This document shows, piece after piece, positions 8,819 to 17,636 of a stretch of 64,000 nt of DNA (positions are counted from its first letter, which is position 1; each line of letters begins with the position of its first letter). Below the pieces are notes generated by a model. That model was not told where the DNA came from. It saw only the letters and a program-made list of their open reading frames with translations, and did not search any database. This stretch comes from Bacillota bacterium (GTDB lineage Bacteria; Bacillota; Clostridia; Acetivibrionales; DSM-1351): NCBI GenBank assembly GCA_023415305.1, contig JAEZKZ010000050.1, forward strand, positions 101,985 through 165,984, given 5' to 3'. The position numbers were made by a program, and so were the translations under genes.

Positions 8819-9154
8819 CTAGCAATTATCATAGGTTTGTAACGCCGCCGGCAGGCAAGTTATAACACCCTTTATTCCTGAAACTGTCAGGGTCAGTAAA
8901 ACGGTCTCCTTTATTTGATCTCTTGTAGCTCCCGCTTGCTTGGCCATTGGAGTATGTGCCATTACAGCAGCAGTATCACCCTGGGATGCTTTCATCCCGA
9001 TATAGATCAGCTGCTTTGTTTTAGCGTCCAATCCTCCGGAGGATGCCAATTCCCTTATTAGGTTGTTGAAAGCCTGTGCTGCCTCCGGCGCTTCTTTTTG
9101 AAATACTTCCATTGGATTGCCGAACTCTGGATTAGCACTTGTATTGCTGTTCAT
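8819..9154 (-). CDS. Carboxymuconolactone decarboxylase (AhpD-like) family protein
   Basis: A 111-residue single-domain member of the CMD/AhpD fold, seen in the helix pattern GLDAKTKQLIYIGMKAS followed by HTPMAKQAGATRDQIKETVLL. AhpD-type peroxidase partners carry a CxxC in the segment before the conserved His; here that segment reads ASQGDTAAVMAH, so the redox cysteines are absent. The only cysteines lie near the C-terminus. It is therefore unlikely to be a disulfide reductase of the AhpD kind, and its function is open. Downstream of a TetR regulator in the same direction. Confidence 0.8.
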   Translation of the reverse strand: MNSNTSANPEFGNPMEVFQKEAPEAAQAFNNLIRELASSGGLDAKTKQLIYIGMKASQGDTAAVMAHTPMAKQAGATRDQIKETVLLTLTVSGIKGVITCLPAALQTYDNC

Positions 9155-9214
9155 TTGCTTTTCCTTTCCGGTACCTATTAATCGCTTATGTAATTAATCC
9201 ATGTACCTTTTTTA

Positions 9215-9922
9215 TTATTTAACAGATTTTTTATTTGTACTTACTGTTAATAAGTCCATATAGTAATTTATTAATTCCTTCCCATAACACTGTAATACCG
9301 ATTCTCCGGGACAGAAGAGCTCGTTATTGGTTAAATAATGATGGATCAAACCCATCCAGCCATTAAACACCATATGCACAGGAAGCTTTTTCAAACAGCC
9401 CGTGGCTGCTTCTCTTTCATATGCCTGACTTATATGAAAGGATATTGTTGATTGTATCAGTATGAAGGTGTTTTTTGCTTCATCAGGCAATAATCTCTTT
9501 TCGCTGACAAGCCTGCAATAAAAGTCTTCAAAATCCATTAAGCCCTCAATGTGCGCCTCAAGCAGTTCTCTTAAACTGTTTCTGCAAGCGGCCAGCTCAT
9601 GAAGTCTTGAATTAATCCTTTTTCCAAATTCATTTATAACTGCTGAAAGCAGCTCTTCCTGAGTACTGAAATGAGCAAATACCGTACCGTGTGAGACCCC
9701 TGCATCCTTTGCAATCACAAGTGTTGAAGTACTTGCAAACCCATTTGTTCCATAAAGCCTGAGTGCAGTTTCAATTAACAGGCTTCTAGTCTGCAGTTTC
9801 TGCTTCTGACGCTTATTCAAGCTTGTTTGCTCGTTAGCTTGCTTTGCCTCTGTTTGTTTGTTATTTTCGGTATCTGATATATTTGAGACATTTGTGGTAT
9901 TTGTAATTGTTGAGTGCAGCAT
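9215..9922 (-). CDS. TetR-family transcriptional regulator
   Basis: A 235-residue TetR repressor. The HTH segment (LLIETALRLYGTNGFASTST, then GVSHGTVFAHFSTQEELL) is typical, after a polar lysine/glutamine-rich N-terminal arm of about 40 residues. The frame is open to 10039, but a consensus promoter and a palindrome lie inside that extension. I therefore start at 9922, where GGAG sits six bases upstream. It probably represses itself through that palindrome and may control the downstream AhpD-like and zinc-ribbon genes. Confidence 0.88.
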   Translation of the reverse strand: MLHSTITNTTNVSNISDTENNKQTEAKQANEQTSLNKRQKQKLQTRSLLIETALRLYGTNGFASTSTLVIAKDAGVSHGTVFAHFSTQEELLSAVINEFGKRINSRLHELAACRNSLRELLEAHIEGLMDFEDFYCRLVSEKRLLPDEAKNTFILIQSTISFHISQAYEREAATGCLKKLPVHMVFNGWMGLIHHYLTNNELFCPGESVLQCYGKELINYYMDLLTVSTNKKSVK

Positions 9923-9952
9923 CTTCATCTCCATTTCATTAAGTATCAACTC

Positions 9953-9996
9953 ACTGAGTATAAACTCAGTATAATGTTTCTGATTTAGTATGTCAA
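9953..9996 (-). promoter_or_regulatory. Consensus promoter with overlapping TetR operator
   Basis: On the minus strand TTGACA (9991-9996), a 17-bp spacer and TATACT (9968-9973) form a near-perfect sigma-A promoter. Overlapping its -10 is the perfect dyad ACTGAGT-4-ACTCAGT (9953-9970), placed to block initiation. Autorepression by the TetR protein is the simplest reading. Confidence 0.7.
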
Positions 9997-10012
9997 TAGG
10001 CTTTCGATTATA

Positions 10013-10051
10013 CAATAAAAAACTATGGAATTTTTCCATAGTTTTTTATTG
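10013..10051. terminator. Intrinsic terminator after the xylanase gene
   Basis: Perfect 16-bp inverted repeat (10013-10028 and 10036-10051) with A/T-rich bases, about 90 bp beyond the xylanase stop. It can also insulate the TetR promoter. Confidence 0.65.
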
Positions 10052-10141
10052 TTTTTTATTGTTTTCTATAGCTTTATATGAATAATGATTTTATATAGTT
10101 AAATTAATTGTTGCTTTTACTCCGAATGTTACTATCGGGCC

Positions 10142-11392
10142 CTATATCACCACAGTAAATTGGTCATTTACCCTATCAACCGTAAAGGAAATTGTTTTCC
10201 CATGACATTCCAGTTCATAATCCCCCAAATAGCCTACAACCTCTATAGTACCCTGTTCATCCGATACGGCAGTATACTCCTTAGTCCACCATTCCCCTTT
10301 TATAAGCCTGTGAACCTCATTATAAATCGGCTTAACTCTATTATCCTTTGTCAGAAACCCGGATGGAGCACCAAGCCAGAGCCCGTCAACAAAATCCCAC
10401 CAGGTTATGGATTCAACATCAGGGTGTGAGAACAGTGTTGTGAAATGCAATGCAGCTTCTCTTGCCTGCCGTTCTTCACCTTCGGGTGTTGTGGGCCATG
10501 AAGGTATCTGGTAATCATTCAGGTCTTCGATTTCCGGCGGCATTATATGTCCAGACACCAAAGTATTCTCTGTAAAATGTATTGGAAGCTTGAAGCGCGA
10601 GAATCTTTCCAAAACCTCCAAGGTTTTTTCTACACCCCAGTATCCCTGGTGCATATGAGACTGTATACCAATTGCATCTATAGGGATATCAGCTTCAAGG
10701 AGTCCTTCAACCAAAATATCATAGGATTCCGAGGTATTAAAGTCGTTAATAAGAAGGGTAGCTTCAGGATTTGATTCCCTGGCAGCTTTAAATACTTCTC
10801 TGACCAGCCTTAATCTGCCCATATCCTTACAAATACGAGTGATACCATTATCATACTTGTCAAATATCGGCATAATAACAACTTCATTAATAACATCCCA
10901 AATATTTATCAAACCCTTGAACTCTGTAACATCTCTGTTGATGCGGTCAAGTTGGGTCTTAAGAATGTCAGTATTACTCATTTCCATCAACCATGGAGCA
11001 GACAGGGTATGCCAGCACAGAGGGTGTCCCTTAAGTGTCATTCCCTTGGAGACCATCCATTCGGCGGCTTGCCTTAACCTCTTTGTGTCAGGGTTCCCTT
11101 TTTCACGTTCAAAATTACCCCAATAAAAAGGAAGGGTTACATAATTGAACAGATCGAAAAATTTATCAAACCTTTCCTCTGCTTTTTGTTTTGCCTCTCC
11201 TTCAAGTTCATTATTCTTATATGATAGTGAACTGAATTCGGAACATCCAAATAAGAATTTATGCTTTGTCTGTCTTACCTGCACCTCCTTATTTTTAACA
11301 ATTGTTCCGTCTGAGCCTAGGAGCTTTATTTCTCTTGTACCAAATCTGTGCTTCAGGCTGCTTGAACCAGCCTGCATATTGTTTGAATACAT
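10142..11392 (-). CDS. Intracellular GH10 endo-1,4-beta-xylanase
   Basis: Glycoside hydrolase family 10 retaining xylanase of 416 residues. WDVINEVV carries the acid/base Glu and IHFTENTL the nucleophile Glu; GHPLCWHTLSAPWL and GIQSHMHQGYWG are typical substrate-site strands. There is no signal peptide, dockerin or carbohydrate-binding module, so it should act in the cytoplasm on imported xylo-oligosaccharides rather than as a secreted cellulosomal enzyme. A C-terminal tail of about 40 residues looks like beta-strand. The ATG at 11392 has GGAGG eight bases upstream; the frame is open to 11542 but without a ribosome site. Confidence 0.92.
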   Translation of the reverse strand: MYSNNMQAGSSSLKHRFGTREIKLLGSDGTIVKNKEVQVRQTKHKFLFGCSEFSSLSYKNNELEGEAKQKAEERFDKFFDLFNYVTLPFYWGNFEREKGNPDTKRLRQAAEWMVSKGMTLKGHPLCWHTLSAPWLMEMSNTDILKTQLDRINRDVTEFKGLINIWDVINEVVIMPIFDKYDNGITRICKDMGRLRLVREVFKAARESNPEATLLINDFNTSESYDILVEGLLEADIPIDAIGIQSHMHQGYWGVEKTLEVLERFSRFKLPIHFTENTLVSGHIMPPEIEDLNDYQIPSWPTTPEGEERQAREAALHFTTLFSHPDVESITWWDFVDGLWLGAPSGFLTKDNRVKPIYNEVHRLIKGEWWTKEYTAVSDEQGTIEVVGYLGDYELECHGKTISFTVDRVNDQFTVVI

Positions 11393-11586
11393 GTAAAATC
11401 CTCCTGTCCGATAGTATATAATTAATCTATCACACAATCCCGGTCTACAACAATGTACTATTCTATACAATAAATGCACTTTTTTTCTACCTGTCGAAAG
11501 GAATTCTATCAGCTTTGGCTCAGTTATTTGAATATCAAGCATGGCACAGTCATATTACTTGCCTTCGGGAAACAGCAGCAAGGCTT

Positions 11587-12612
11587 TTAAGCCTGCTGCA
11601 TATTTCTTTCTGCCACAAATGCAGCAAGATCGGCATATCTGTTTGAGAAACCCCACTCATTGTCGTACCAGGAAACTACCTTTACCATATTACCTTCAAT
11701 AACCATTGTTGATAGAGCATCAACTATTGAAGAATTCGGATCCCCTTTATAGTCTACTGATACCAGTTGCTCTTCGGAATAATCCAGAATACCCTTCATG
11801 TATCCCTCTGCAGCGGTTTTTAAGGCAGCATTGACAGCCTCTTTGGTAACTGCTTTTTCAACCTCCACCACAAGATCTACTACTGAAACATCCGGAGTTG
11901 GTACCCGGTAGGCAAAGCCATTTAAACGTCCATCCAGTTCAGGAATCACAAGGCCTATCGCTTTCGCAGCTCCTGATTTTGTTGGAATAATTGACATTCC
12001 TGCAGATCTGGCTCTTCTCAAGTCACCATGGGGTAGGTCAAGTATCTTCTGATCATTTGTATAGGAGTGAACTGTTGTCATCAGACCTTTGACAATACCA
12101 AAGCTGTCATTAAGTACTTTGGCTATCGGAGCAAGGCAATTGGTTGTACAGGAGGCATTTGAAATAATATTGTGAAGCTGAGGATTATAATTTTCTTCAT
12201 TAACTCCCAAAACTATAGTGATATCTTCTTTTGTAGCTGGAGCTGAAATTAGTACCTTTCTGGCCCCTCCCCTGGTAATGTGAACCTCGGCTTTTTCCCT
12301 TTTGGTAAATAGTCCGGTTGACTCCAGTACTATTTCAACGCCCCTGGCTTTCCAGTCAATATTGGCAGGATCACGTTCAGCCAGAATCTCAATTTTTTTA
12401 CCGTTAACAATCAGATAATTTTCCATAACTTCCACTGTTCCATTAAACTTCCCGAATATGGAATCATACTTCAGCAGGTGTGCCAGTGTTCCGGTATCTG
12501 TCAGATCGTTAATTGCTACTACCTCCAGCTCTTCCGGATACTTTTCCAATAGCACCTTAAAGGTATTCCTCCCTATTCTTCCAAAACCATTGATTCCAAT
12601 TTTTGTTTTCAT
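11587..12612 (-). CDS. gap: Glyceraldehyde-3-phosphate dehydrogenase
   Basis: Phosphorylating NAD-dependent GAPDH of glycolysis, 341 residues. KIGINGFGRIGR is the Rossmann glycine motif, SNASCTTNCLAP holds the catalytic cysteine, and SWYDNEWGFSNRY lies near the C-terminus. The start at 12612 follows GGAGG by eight bases. The gene stands alone, not with pgk/tpi, and is divergent from a LysR regulator, so it may be a condition-specific second copy; that is inference from context only. Confidence 0.96.
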   Translation of the reverse strand: MKTKIGINGFGRIGRNTFKVLLEKYPEELEVVAINDLTDTGTLAHLLKYDSIFGKFNGTVEVMENYLIVNGKKIEILAERDPANIDWKARGVEIVLESTGLFTKREKAEVHITRGGARKVLISAPATKEDITIVLGVNEENYNPQLHNIISNASCTTNCLAPIAKVLNDSFGIVKGLMTTVHSYTNDQKILDLPHGDLRRARSAGMSIIPTKSGAAKAIGLVIPELDGRLNGFAYRVPTPDVSVVDLVVEVEKAVTKEAVNAALKTAAEGYMKGILDYSEEQLVSVDYKGDPNSSIVDALSTMVIEGNMVKVVSWYDNEWGFSNRYADLAAFVAERNMQQA

Positions 12613-12788
12613 AATATTAACCTCCATGAGCTGCTTAGCAGCCGCAAAATATAATGTAAATTGTATACTCCCATATCCGCTGGTAGTGCGTAATAAATAG
12701 TTTATTTTTTACAATTTTATTATAGTATCTGATATAATATTAATGAAATGCATATTAAACATGCCAGTTATAAAGGTAGGTTATATCA

Positions 12789-13682
12789 ATGAATCTCGAA
12801 CAATACAGATCATTTTTCTATACTGTTAAATACGGCAATATATCAAAAGCTTCAGAGCAGCTGTACATTACGCAGCCGGCTGTCAGCAGATCAATTCAAC
12901 AGCTTGAGGATTCTCTTCGTTGCACTCTTTTTTTCAGAACCTCAAAAGGTGTAAAACTGACTCCTGAAGGGGAAATTTTATACAAGTATATTGAGCAGGC
13001 TTTTAACTTTATAGCAGCCGGCGAAAGCAGAATTAAAGATATCAACAATCTTCTGGAGGGTGAGGTGAGAATAGGGGTCAGCGATACAATCTGCAAGTAT
13101 TATCTGGTCCCTTACCTTAAGCTTTTCAAAACACTTCACCCCGGTATCAAGGTTCATGTAATATGTCCGACTACTCCGGGAATAATTTCACTGCTCAAGG
13201 CTGGAAAAATAGACTTTGGAATAATAAATCTGCCCTATGGGGATGACCAGCTTAACTTCCAGAACATCATCAAAGTTCAGGATTGCTTTGTTGCCGGCGA
13301 TAAATACTCATTCCTGAGCAAGCAAATGCAGCCCTTAAAGGAAATTGTAAAACACCCTTTACTTTTGCTGGAGAAAAGCAGCAACTCAAGATCATTCATT
13401 AATGAGTATTTTAAGGCCAATTCAGCTGAGACAGAGCCTGATTTTGAACTCGGTAATATTGATTTGCTGCTGCAGTTTGCAAAGTATGATTTCGGTATTG
13501 CTTGTGTAATAAAAAATTTCATACTGGATGAACTGGAGAACGGCATTCTCTACGAAATAAAGCCGGTAGAGAAAATTCCATCCAGATATATTGGCGTTAC
13601 CTGGTTGAAAAATGTACCTTTATCCTCTGCGGCGAAGGTCCTGATCAGTAACCTGGATTACCTTGAGACATCAGAATTTTAG
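12789..13682 (+). CDS. LysR-family transcriptional regulator
   Basis: A 297-residue LysR regulator. The N-terminal winged helix reads FFYTVKYGNISKASEQLYI then TQPAVSRSIQQLEDSL, and the periplasmic-binding-protein-like effector domain begins with GEVRIGVSDTI. It is divergent from gap, with about 175 bp between the starts. LysR proteins commonly control the divergent neighbour, so gap is the first target to test; the effector is unknown. Confidence 0.92.
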   Translation: MNLEQYRSFFYTVKYGNISKASEQLYITQPAVSRSIQQLEDSLRCTLFFRTSKGVKLTPEGEILYKYIEQAFNFIAAGESRIKDINNLLEGEVRIGVSDTICKYYLVPYLKLFKTLHPGIKVHVICPTTPGIISLLKAGKIDFGIINLPYGDDQLNFQNIIKVQDCFVAGDKYSFLSKQMQPLKEIVKHPLLLLEKSSNSRSFINEYFKANSAETEPDFELGNIDLLLQFAKYDFGIACVIKNFILDELENGILYEIKPVEKIPSRYIGVTWLKNVPLSSAAKVLISNLDYLETSEF

Positions 13683-13814
13683 GCCTTGCCCGTAGGGGGA
13701 GGAATTAACTGCCACCCTTCGTTTTGTTGCTTCTGATGGCTAAGAATTGTATAATTAATTATAATTTCAGCTTTTATTTACTGGGGTCTTAAGCCCTTTT
13801 CTTAGGGGGTCGTC

Positions 13815-14858
13815 ATGAAAATGTTCTTAAAGATTATAGCCGTTTTACTTATAATGATTTTTATTGCAAATATCGGGGCAAGTTTTTACTTTTACAATAT
13901 GTCCGTTGCCCGGACTAAGAAAGACTTTCTATCCCAGGACAGCGCTCTTTTAAATACGGTATCTATAGAGAGTGTCGCCTCTTCTTCCCAGCAAGTGGAT
14001 GGAGCAGTTACGGCTAATGCAAAAATATATAGCGCTCATCAGGAAGACATGATAGAAGTAAATAGCACCCAGCAGGAGGACCTTGTAGAAGTAGACTGGT
14101 TCAACAAGCAGACTTACGAGGAGGTTTCCATTACTTCAGAGGACGGGCTAAAGCTAGTGGGATATTACCTTGCAGCCACCACCCTTACAAATAAGACTGC
14201 TATTTTAGCTCATGGCTATTCATCAAAGGGTATGTGGATGGGGTCCTATGCAAAAATTTATTATGATCTCGGCTATAATGTACTGCTTCCCGATGACAGA
14301 GGCCACGGGGTAAGTGAGGGAGACTACATCGGTTTTGGCTGGGCTGACAGAAATGATTACCTAAGGTGGATTGACTTTATTATCAATAAAGTTGGTGAGA
14401 AATCTCAGATTGTACTTCACGGAGTTTCCATGGGAGGGGCCACGGTTTTAATGACCGGGGGTGAAATGTTACCGGAGGCTGTTAAGGCAATAATATCAGA
14501 TTGCTCCTATACCTCCGTCTGGGCTGAACTGGAGTACCAGCTCAAAAGACTGTATAAGCTGCCCGCCTTTCCTATATTGAACAGTACCAGTCTTCTGACC
14601 AAGCTCAGAGCGGGTTACTCCTTTGAAGAAGCCTCGGCACTGGAGCAGGTCAAAAAGAGCAAAACTCCCACTTTGTTTATTCACGGAGATTCAGATGAAT
14701 TTGTCCCCACCAGTATGGCTTACGAGCTTTTTGAAGCTTCCGTCAGTGAAAAGGATATATATATTGTTCAAGGCGCAGGTCATGGAAACTCCTTGGATAC
14801 TAATGTTACCGGTTATAAAAACAAGGTCAGGGAGTTTACTGAGAAGTATGTACAGTAG
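13815..14858 (+). CDS. Membrane-anchored alpha/beta hydrolase
   Basis: A 347-residue serine hydrolase anchored by an N-terminal hydrophobic segment (about residues 5-27), so the catalytic part should face outside. The core starts near residue 100 with ITSEDGLKLVGYYL. AHGYSSKG supplies the oxyanion region, LHGVSMGGATV the nucleophilic elbow (GxSxG), and FIHGDSDEFVP and QGAGHG the acid and histidine. A linker of about 70 residues contains two near-copies of QEDMIEV / QEDLVEV, a small duplication. GGGGG ribosome site eight bases before the ATG. Substrate unknown. Confidence 0.85.
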   Translation: MKMFLKIIAVLLIMIFIANIGASFYFYNMSVARTKKDFLSQDSALLNTVSIESVASSSQQVDGAVTANAKIYSAHQEDMIEVNSTQQEDLVEVDWFNKQTYEEVSITSEDGLKLVGYYLAATTLTNKTAILAHGYSSKGMWMGSYAKIYYDLGYNVLLPDDRGHGVSEGDYIGFGWADRNDYLRWIDFIINKVGEKSQIVLHGVSMGGATVLMTGGEMLPEAVKAIISDCSYTSVWAELEYQLKRLYKLPAFPILNSTSLLTKLRAGYSFEEASALEQVKKSKTPTLFIHGDSDEFVPTSMAYELFEASVSEKDIYIVQGAGHGNSLDTNVTGYKNKVREFTEKYVQ

Positions 14859-14961
14859 AAAATAGAATTCTGAGTTATTTTTATTTTAAAAACAATTAGG
14901 CTTTTTGCAAATTATGTCGTAATTATATAGGTAACTAACAAAAAAGGATGGATCTTACGCC

Positions 14962-16188
14962 TTGAAAAAATTCTTTCAGATGGCAACACCACTAATAGTA
15001 CCATTGGGCTTACCGACTGCAGCAATTCTTGGCATGAATAAACTTGAAACCCTTTCGCCCGGGCTGATCCGACTCATAGACGTTTTGCCGTATTTACTGT
15101 TTGGAATAGCGGCAATACTGGGATGGAGGTTCAATAGAAGTAAGGTATTTTTCATTGCACTTATTCTTGCACTCACTGAAGCATTTGCCTTTAAACCCTC
15201 AGGTTTATCGGGCGGGGATAATTTCATAATTTCCCCGGTTACAACTGCTGTATCTATTCTTGTACCTATAAATATCTTAGTGTTTTCGCTTATACGTGAA
15301 CGTGGGGTATTTACTGTCTGGGGTTTATTAAACGCAGCATTTATCGTCATACAGCTGGAAATAGTCTCTTACTTGCTGCAAGCAAAGAACAGTGTTCTGG
15401 ATGCAATAGCAGAATGGGATTTACTGTCATGGAACACCAATGAATTGATACACATCCCCCAACTGTCGGTATTAATTCTTATTGTTGCCCTTGCATTTGC
15501 CATCCTCCGTTTTATTTCAACCAATGCTTATCTCGATGCTGCAAATATAGGAGTTCTGTTAGCAGTCTCCTCCGCTTTCATCCTTCAGGAAAACAAAATG
15601 TCATCACCCATTTTCCTTTCTGTCACGGGTGTCATTATAATAATTTCAGTTATTCAGGATTCTTATAGTATGGCTTTTTTAGATGAGTTGACAGGCCTGC
15701 CCTCCAGAAGATCCTTGAAATATGAACTTATGAAATTGAGCGGTAAATACACTATAGCAATGCTTGATATTGATTTCTTTAAAAAATTTAATGACACTTA
15801 TGGCCATGATGTGGGTGATCAGGTTTTGAAAATGGTTGCAGGCTGTATAAAGAATATTACGGGTGGTGGGAAACCTTTCCGATATGGCGGAGAAGAATTT
15901 ACCGTTGTATTTCCTAACAAGGTATTGAAGGAGGCCGTACCGCACCTTGAAGAATTAAGAGAGGCTGTATCAAAAAAGGGCTTCATACATAGCACAGCCG
16001 ACAGGCCAAAAAACACAACTCAAAATAGCAGAGGAAAAACTGAAACAGGTAAGCAGTTGTTTGTCACTATAAGCATCGGGGCAGCAGAAAAAAATGAAAA
16101 GTACAGACTGCCGGACGAAGTAATCAAAGCTGCTGATAACGCTCTGTACAGAGCTAAGAAAAAAGGAAGAAACTGTGTGAGCAGATAG
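14962..16188 (+). CDS. Membrane-bound diguanylate cyclase (GGDEF)
   Basis: A 408-residue protein: about seven or eight hydrophobic helices in the first 235 residues, then a GGDEF domain. The domain opens with DELTGLPSRRSLKY and has the active-site RYGGEEFTVVF, an active GGEEF variant. No clear inhibitory-site RxxD precedes it. It makes c-di-GMP from two GTP in response to an unknown membrane signal. The start codon is TTG behind AAAGGATGG. A lysine/threonine-rich insertion follows the GGEEF helix. It stands alone. Confidence 0.9.
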   Translation: MKKFFQMATPLIVPLGLPTAAILGMNKLETLSPGLIRLIDVLPYLLFGIAAILGWRFNRSKVFFIALILALTEAFAFKPSGLSGGDNFIISPVTTAVSILVPINILVFSLIRERGVFTVWGLLNAAFIVIQLEIVSYLLQAKNSVLDAIAEWDLLSWNTNELIHIPQLSVLILIVALAFAILRFISTNAYLDAANIGVLLAVSSAFILQENKMSSPIFLSVTGVIIIISVIQDSYSMAFLDELTGLPSRRSLKYELMKLSGKYTIAMLDIDFFKKFNDTYGHDVGDQVLKMVAGCIKNITGGGKPFRYGGEEFTVVFPNKVLKEAVPHLEELREAVSKKGFIHSTADRPKNTTQNSRGKTETGKQLFVTISIGAAEKNEKYRLPDEVIKAADNALYRAKKKGRNCVSR

Positions 16189-16231
16189 CGTTCTGAGGAA
16201 GTTCCCGGAATAAAATTTATGGGAATTTATA

Positions 16232-16277
16232 AAGTATTAGACCCTCTAGTCAATTATAACTTCTAAAGGGTCTTTTA
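16232..16277. terminator. Intrinsic terminator between convergent genes
   Basis: AGACCCT and AGGGTCT arms, with further partial pairing in between and a T-rich end, lie just past the diguanylate cyclase stop and before the convergent Gre-like gene's end. Confidence 0.65.
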
Positions 16278-16312
16278 GCTGATATGAGCCTCTGTATACT
16301 GAAACAGGCTAA

Positions 16313-16753
16313 TTATATCCGTATTGATTTTATTCTGTATCTGTAAACACCTGAAGGCGTATTAACTGAAACCTCCTCTCCTTCCTTTTTGCAAAGGAGG
16401 GCTCTACCCATTGGAGACAACATGGTTATGCAATTGTCCCCACTGTGGATTGACTCAGGTACAATTATCCTGTAACTGTATGTTTCAGACTCTTCGATGT
16501 CTTCAATTTCAATTTCGCTGTTCAGGCATACAAATGGAAAATAGTTATCTGAATTTTCGGAGCATTTTGCATTCTTAACAGCATTGTCCAAATAACTTAT
16601 ATATTTGTCCATAAGTTGTTCAAATTCATCTCTTTGTTTATTGTAATCCTGAAAGTATAAATTACTTAATTGAACCCTCCTTTCTTCCATATCTACTAAA
16701 TGAGCTATCAAGTTCTCATAAGCAGGCGTTGTTAGTGCTAGTCTTTTAGTCAT
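16313..16753 (-). CDS. GreA/GreB-type transcription elongation factor family protein
   Basis: A 146-residue protein with a predicted helical N-terminal coiled coil (about 1-65) and a C-terminal Gre-type FKBP-like domain (IIVPESIHSGDNCITMLSP, MGRALLCKKEGEEVSVNTPSG). Gre factors enter the RNA polymerase secondary channel. The acidic tip that drives cleavage in GreA is not clear, so it may be a Gre-like factor with another effect on polymerase. The ATG at 16753 has AGGAGAAT upstream; the longer frame to 16852 crosses its own promoter hairpin. Its leader begins with a terminator-like hairpin. Confidence 0.8.
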   Translation of the reverse strand: MTKRLALTTPAYENLIAHLVDMEERRVQLSNLYFQDYNKQRDEFEQLMDKYISYLDNAVKNAKCSENSDNYFPFVCLNSEIEIEDIEESETYSYRIIVPESIHSGDNCITMLSPMGRALLCKKEGEEVSVNTPSGVYRYRIKSIRI

Positions 16754-16801
16754 ATTCTCCTCCGTCCACAAGTAATTAAATGGTATTTCTCCCAAATAAA
16801 A

Positions 16802-16872
16802 ACATATGGCGCCTTGCCGGTTGGCAAAGCACCATATGTAATATGATACCATATTTGACTCAACAGTGTCAA
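16802..16872 (-). promoter_or_regulatory. Promoter and 5'-end hairpin of the Gre-like gene
   Basis: TTGACA (16867-16872), an 18-bp spacer and TATCAT (16843-16848) predict initiation near 16836. An imperfect hairpin at 16802-16838 starts right there, with arms ACATATGG / CCATATGT plus inner TTGCC / GGCAA pairing, and is followed on the minus strand by TTTTTATTT. The RNA would begin with a terminator-like structure about 50 bases before the start codon. Confidence 0.6.
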
Positions 16873-16945
16873 AATTAAACTAATTATTTGAGGACATTAA
16901 ATATATGAATAATTGATTTATATAACTTAAATTTCATAAAGTCTA

Positions 16946-16993
16946 TTGCATAGATAATAAAGCAATGATATAATACTACCAAACGGTAGGTAG
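16946..16993 (+). promoter_or_regulatory. Promoter and TetR operator
   Basis: TTGCAT (16946-16951), a 17-bp spacer and TATAAT (16969-16974) are followed immediately by CTACCAAACGGTAGGTAG (16976-16993), a partial dyad with GTAGG/CTACC arms of the kind bound by TetR proteins. It lies 18 bp before the TetR gene, so autorepression of the TetR-reductase operon is likely. Confidence 0.65.
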
Positions 16994-17011
16994 CTATTTT
17001 TTGGAGGTAAT

Positions 17012-17587
17012 ATGAAAAAGAATGAAATATTGGACAAATCTTTAGAATTATTTGCAAGCCAAGGATATTTTGGAACCAGCATGGATGATATCGCTAAAGC
17101 TGTAGGAATTAAGAAGGCCTCCCTGTATTCCCATTACTCAGGTAAGGAAAGTATATTCACAGCCATATTCAATAATATTTTAGCCGATTATTTTGCCTTC
17201 ATTAATAATCTGACAGCCTTCAGTGAAGAGACAAACTACCTGGAGAAATTAACAAGTATCTTCTCCGGTTATGTAAAAAATTGTATAAATAATAACAAAA
17301 TGGTTTTCTGGGATAGATACTATTATTACCCGCCGGAATTTTTGAAAGATTATATTTTACATGAAACATATGATATTGAAATGCTCTTCCTAGATAAAAT
17401 CACTACTATTATTGAACGAGGAATCAAAAATGGAAGTATCCGTGATAAAAATGCACATGATCTAGCCTTATCCTTTTATTATATGATGATAGGCTTTGCC
17501 ATGGCAGTTAAGTTTTATGATGAAAAAGAAATAGAAACGGATATCGCTAAATGCATAAACGTTTTCATAGATGGTATAAAACTGTGA
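17012..17587 (+). CDS. TetR-family transcriptional regulator
   Basis: A 191-residue TetR repressor with HTH sequence ILDKSLELFASQGYFGTSMD and GIKKASLYSHYSGKESIF, and a helical ligand domain. GGAGG lies six bases before the ATG. It is the first gene of a two-gene unit with an aldo/keto reductase 49 bp downstream, and an operator-like dyad covers its transcription start. It probably senses a small toxic carbonyl or related compound handled by the reductase; the ligand is inferred from context. Confidence 0.9.
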   Translation: MKKNEILDKSLELFASQGYFGTSMDDIAKAVGIKKASLYSHYSGKESIFTAIFNNILADYFAFINNLTAFSEETNYLEKLTSIFSGYVKNCINNNKMVFWDRYYYYPPEFLKDYILHETYDIEMLFLDKITTIIERGIKNGSIRDKNAHDLALSFYYMMIGFAMAVKFYDEKEIETDIAKCINVFIDGIKL

Positions 17588-17636
17588 TTAGTAGATTCAA
17601 GTAAACATTTTAATTAATGAAAGGGAGGGAATCAAT

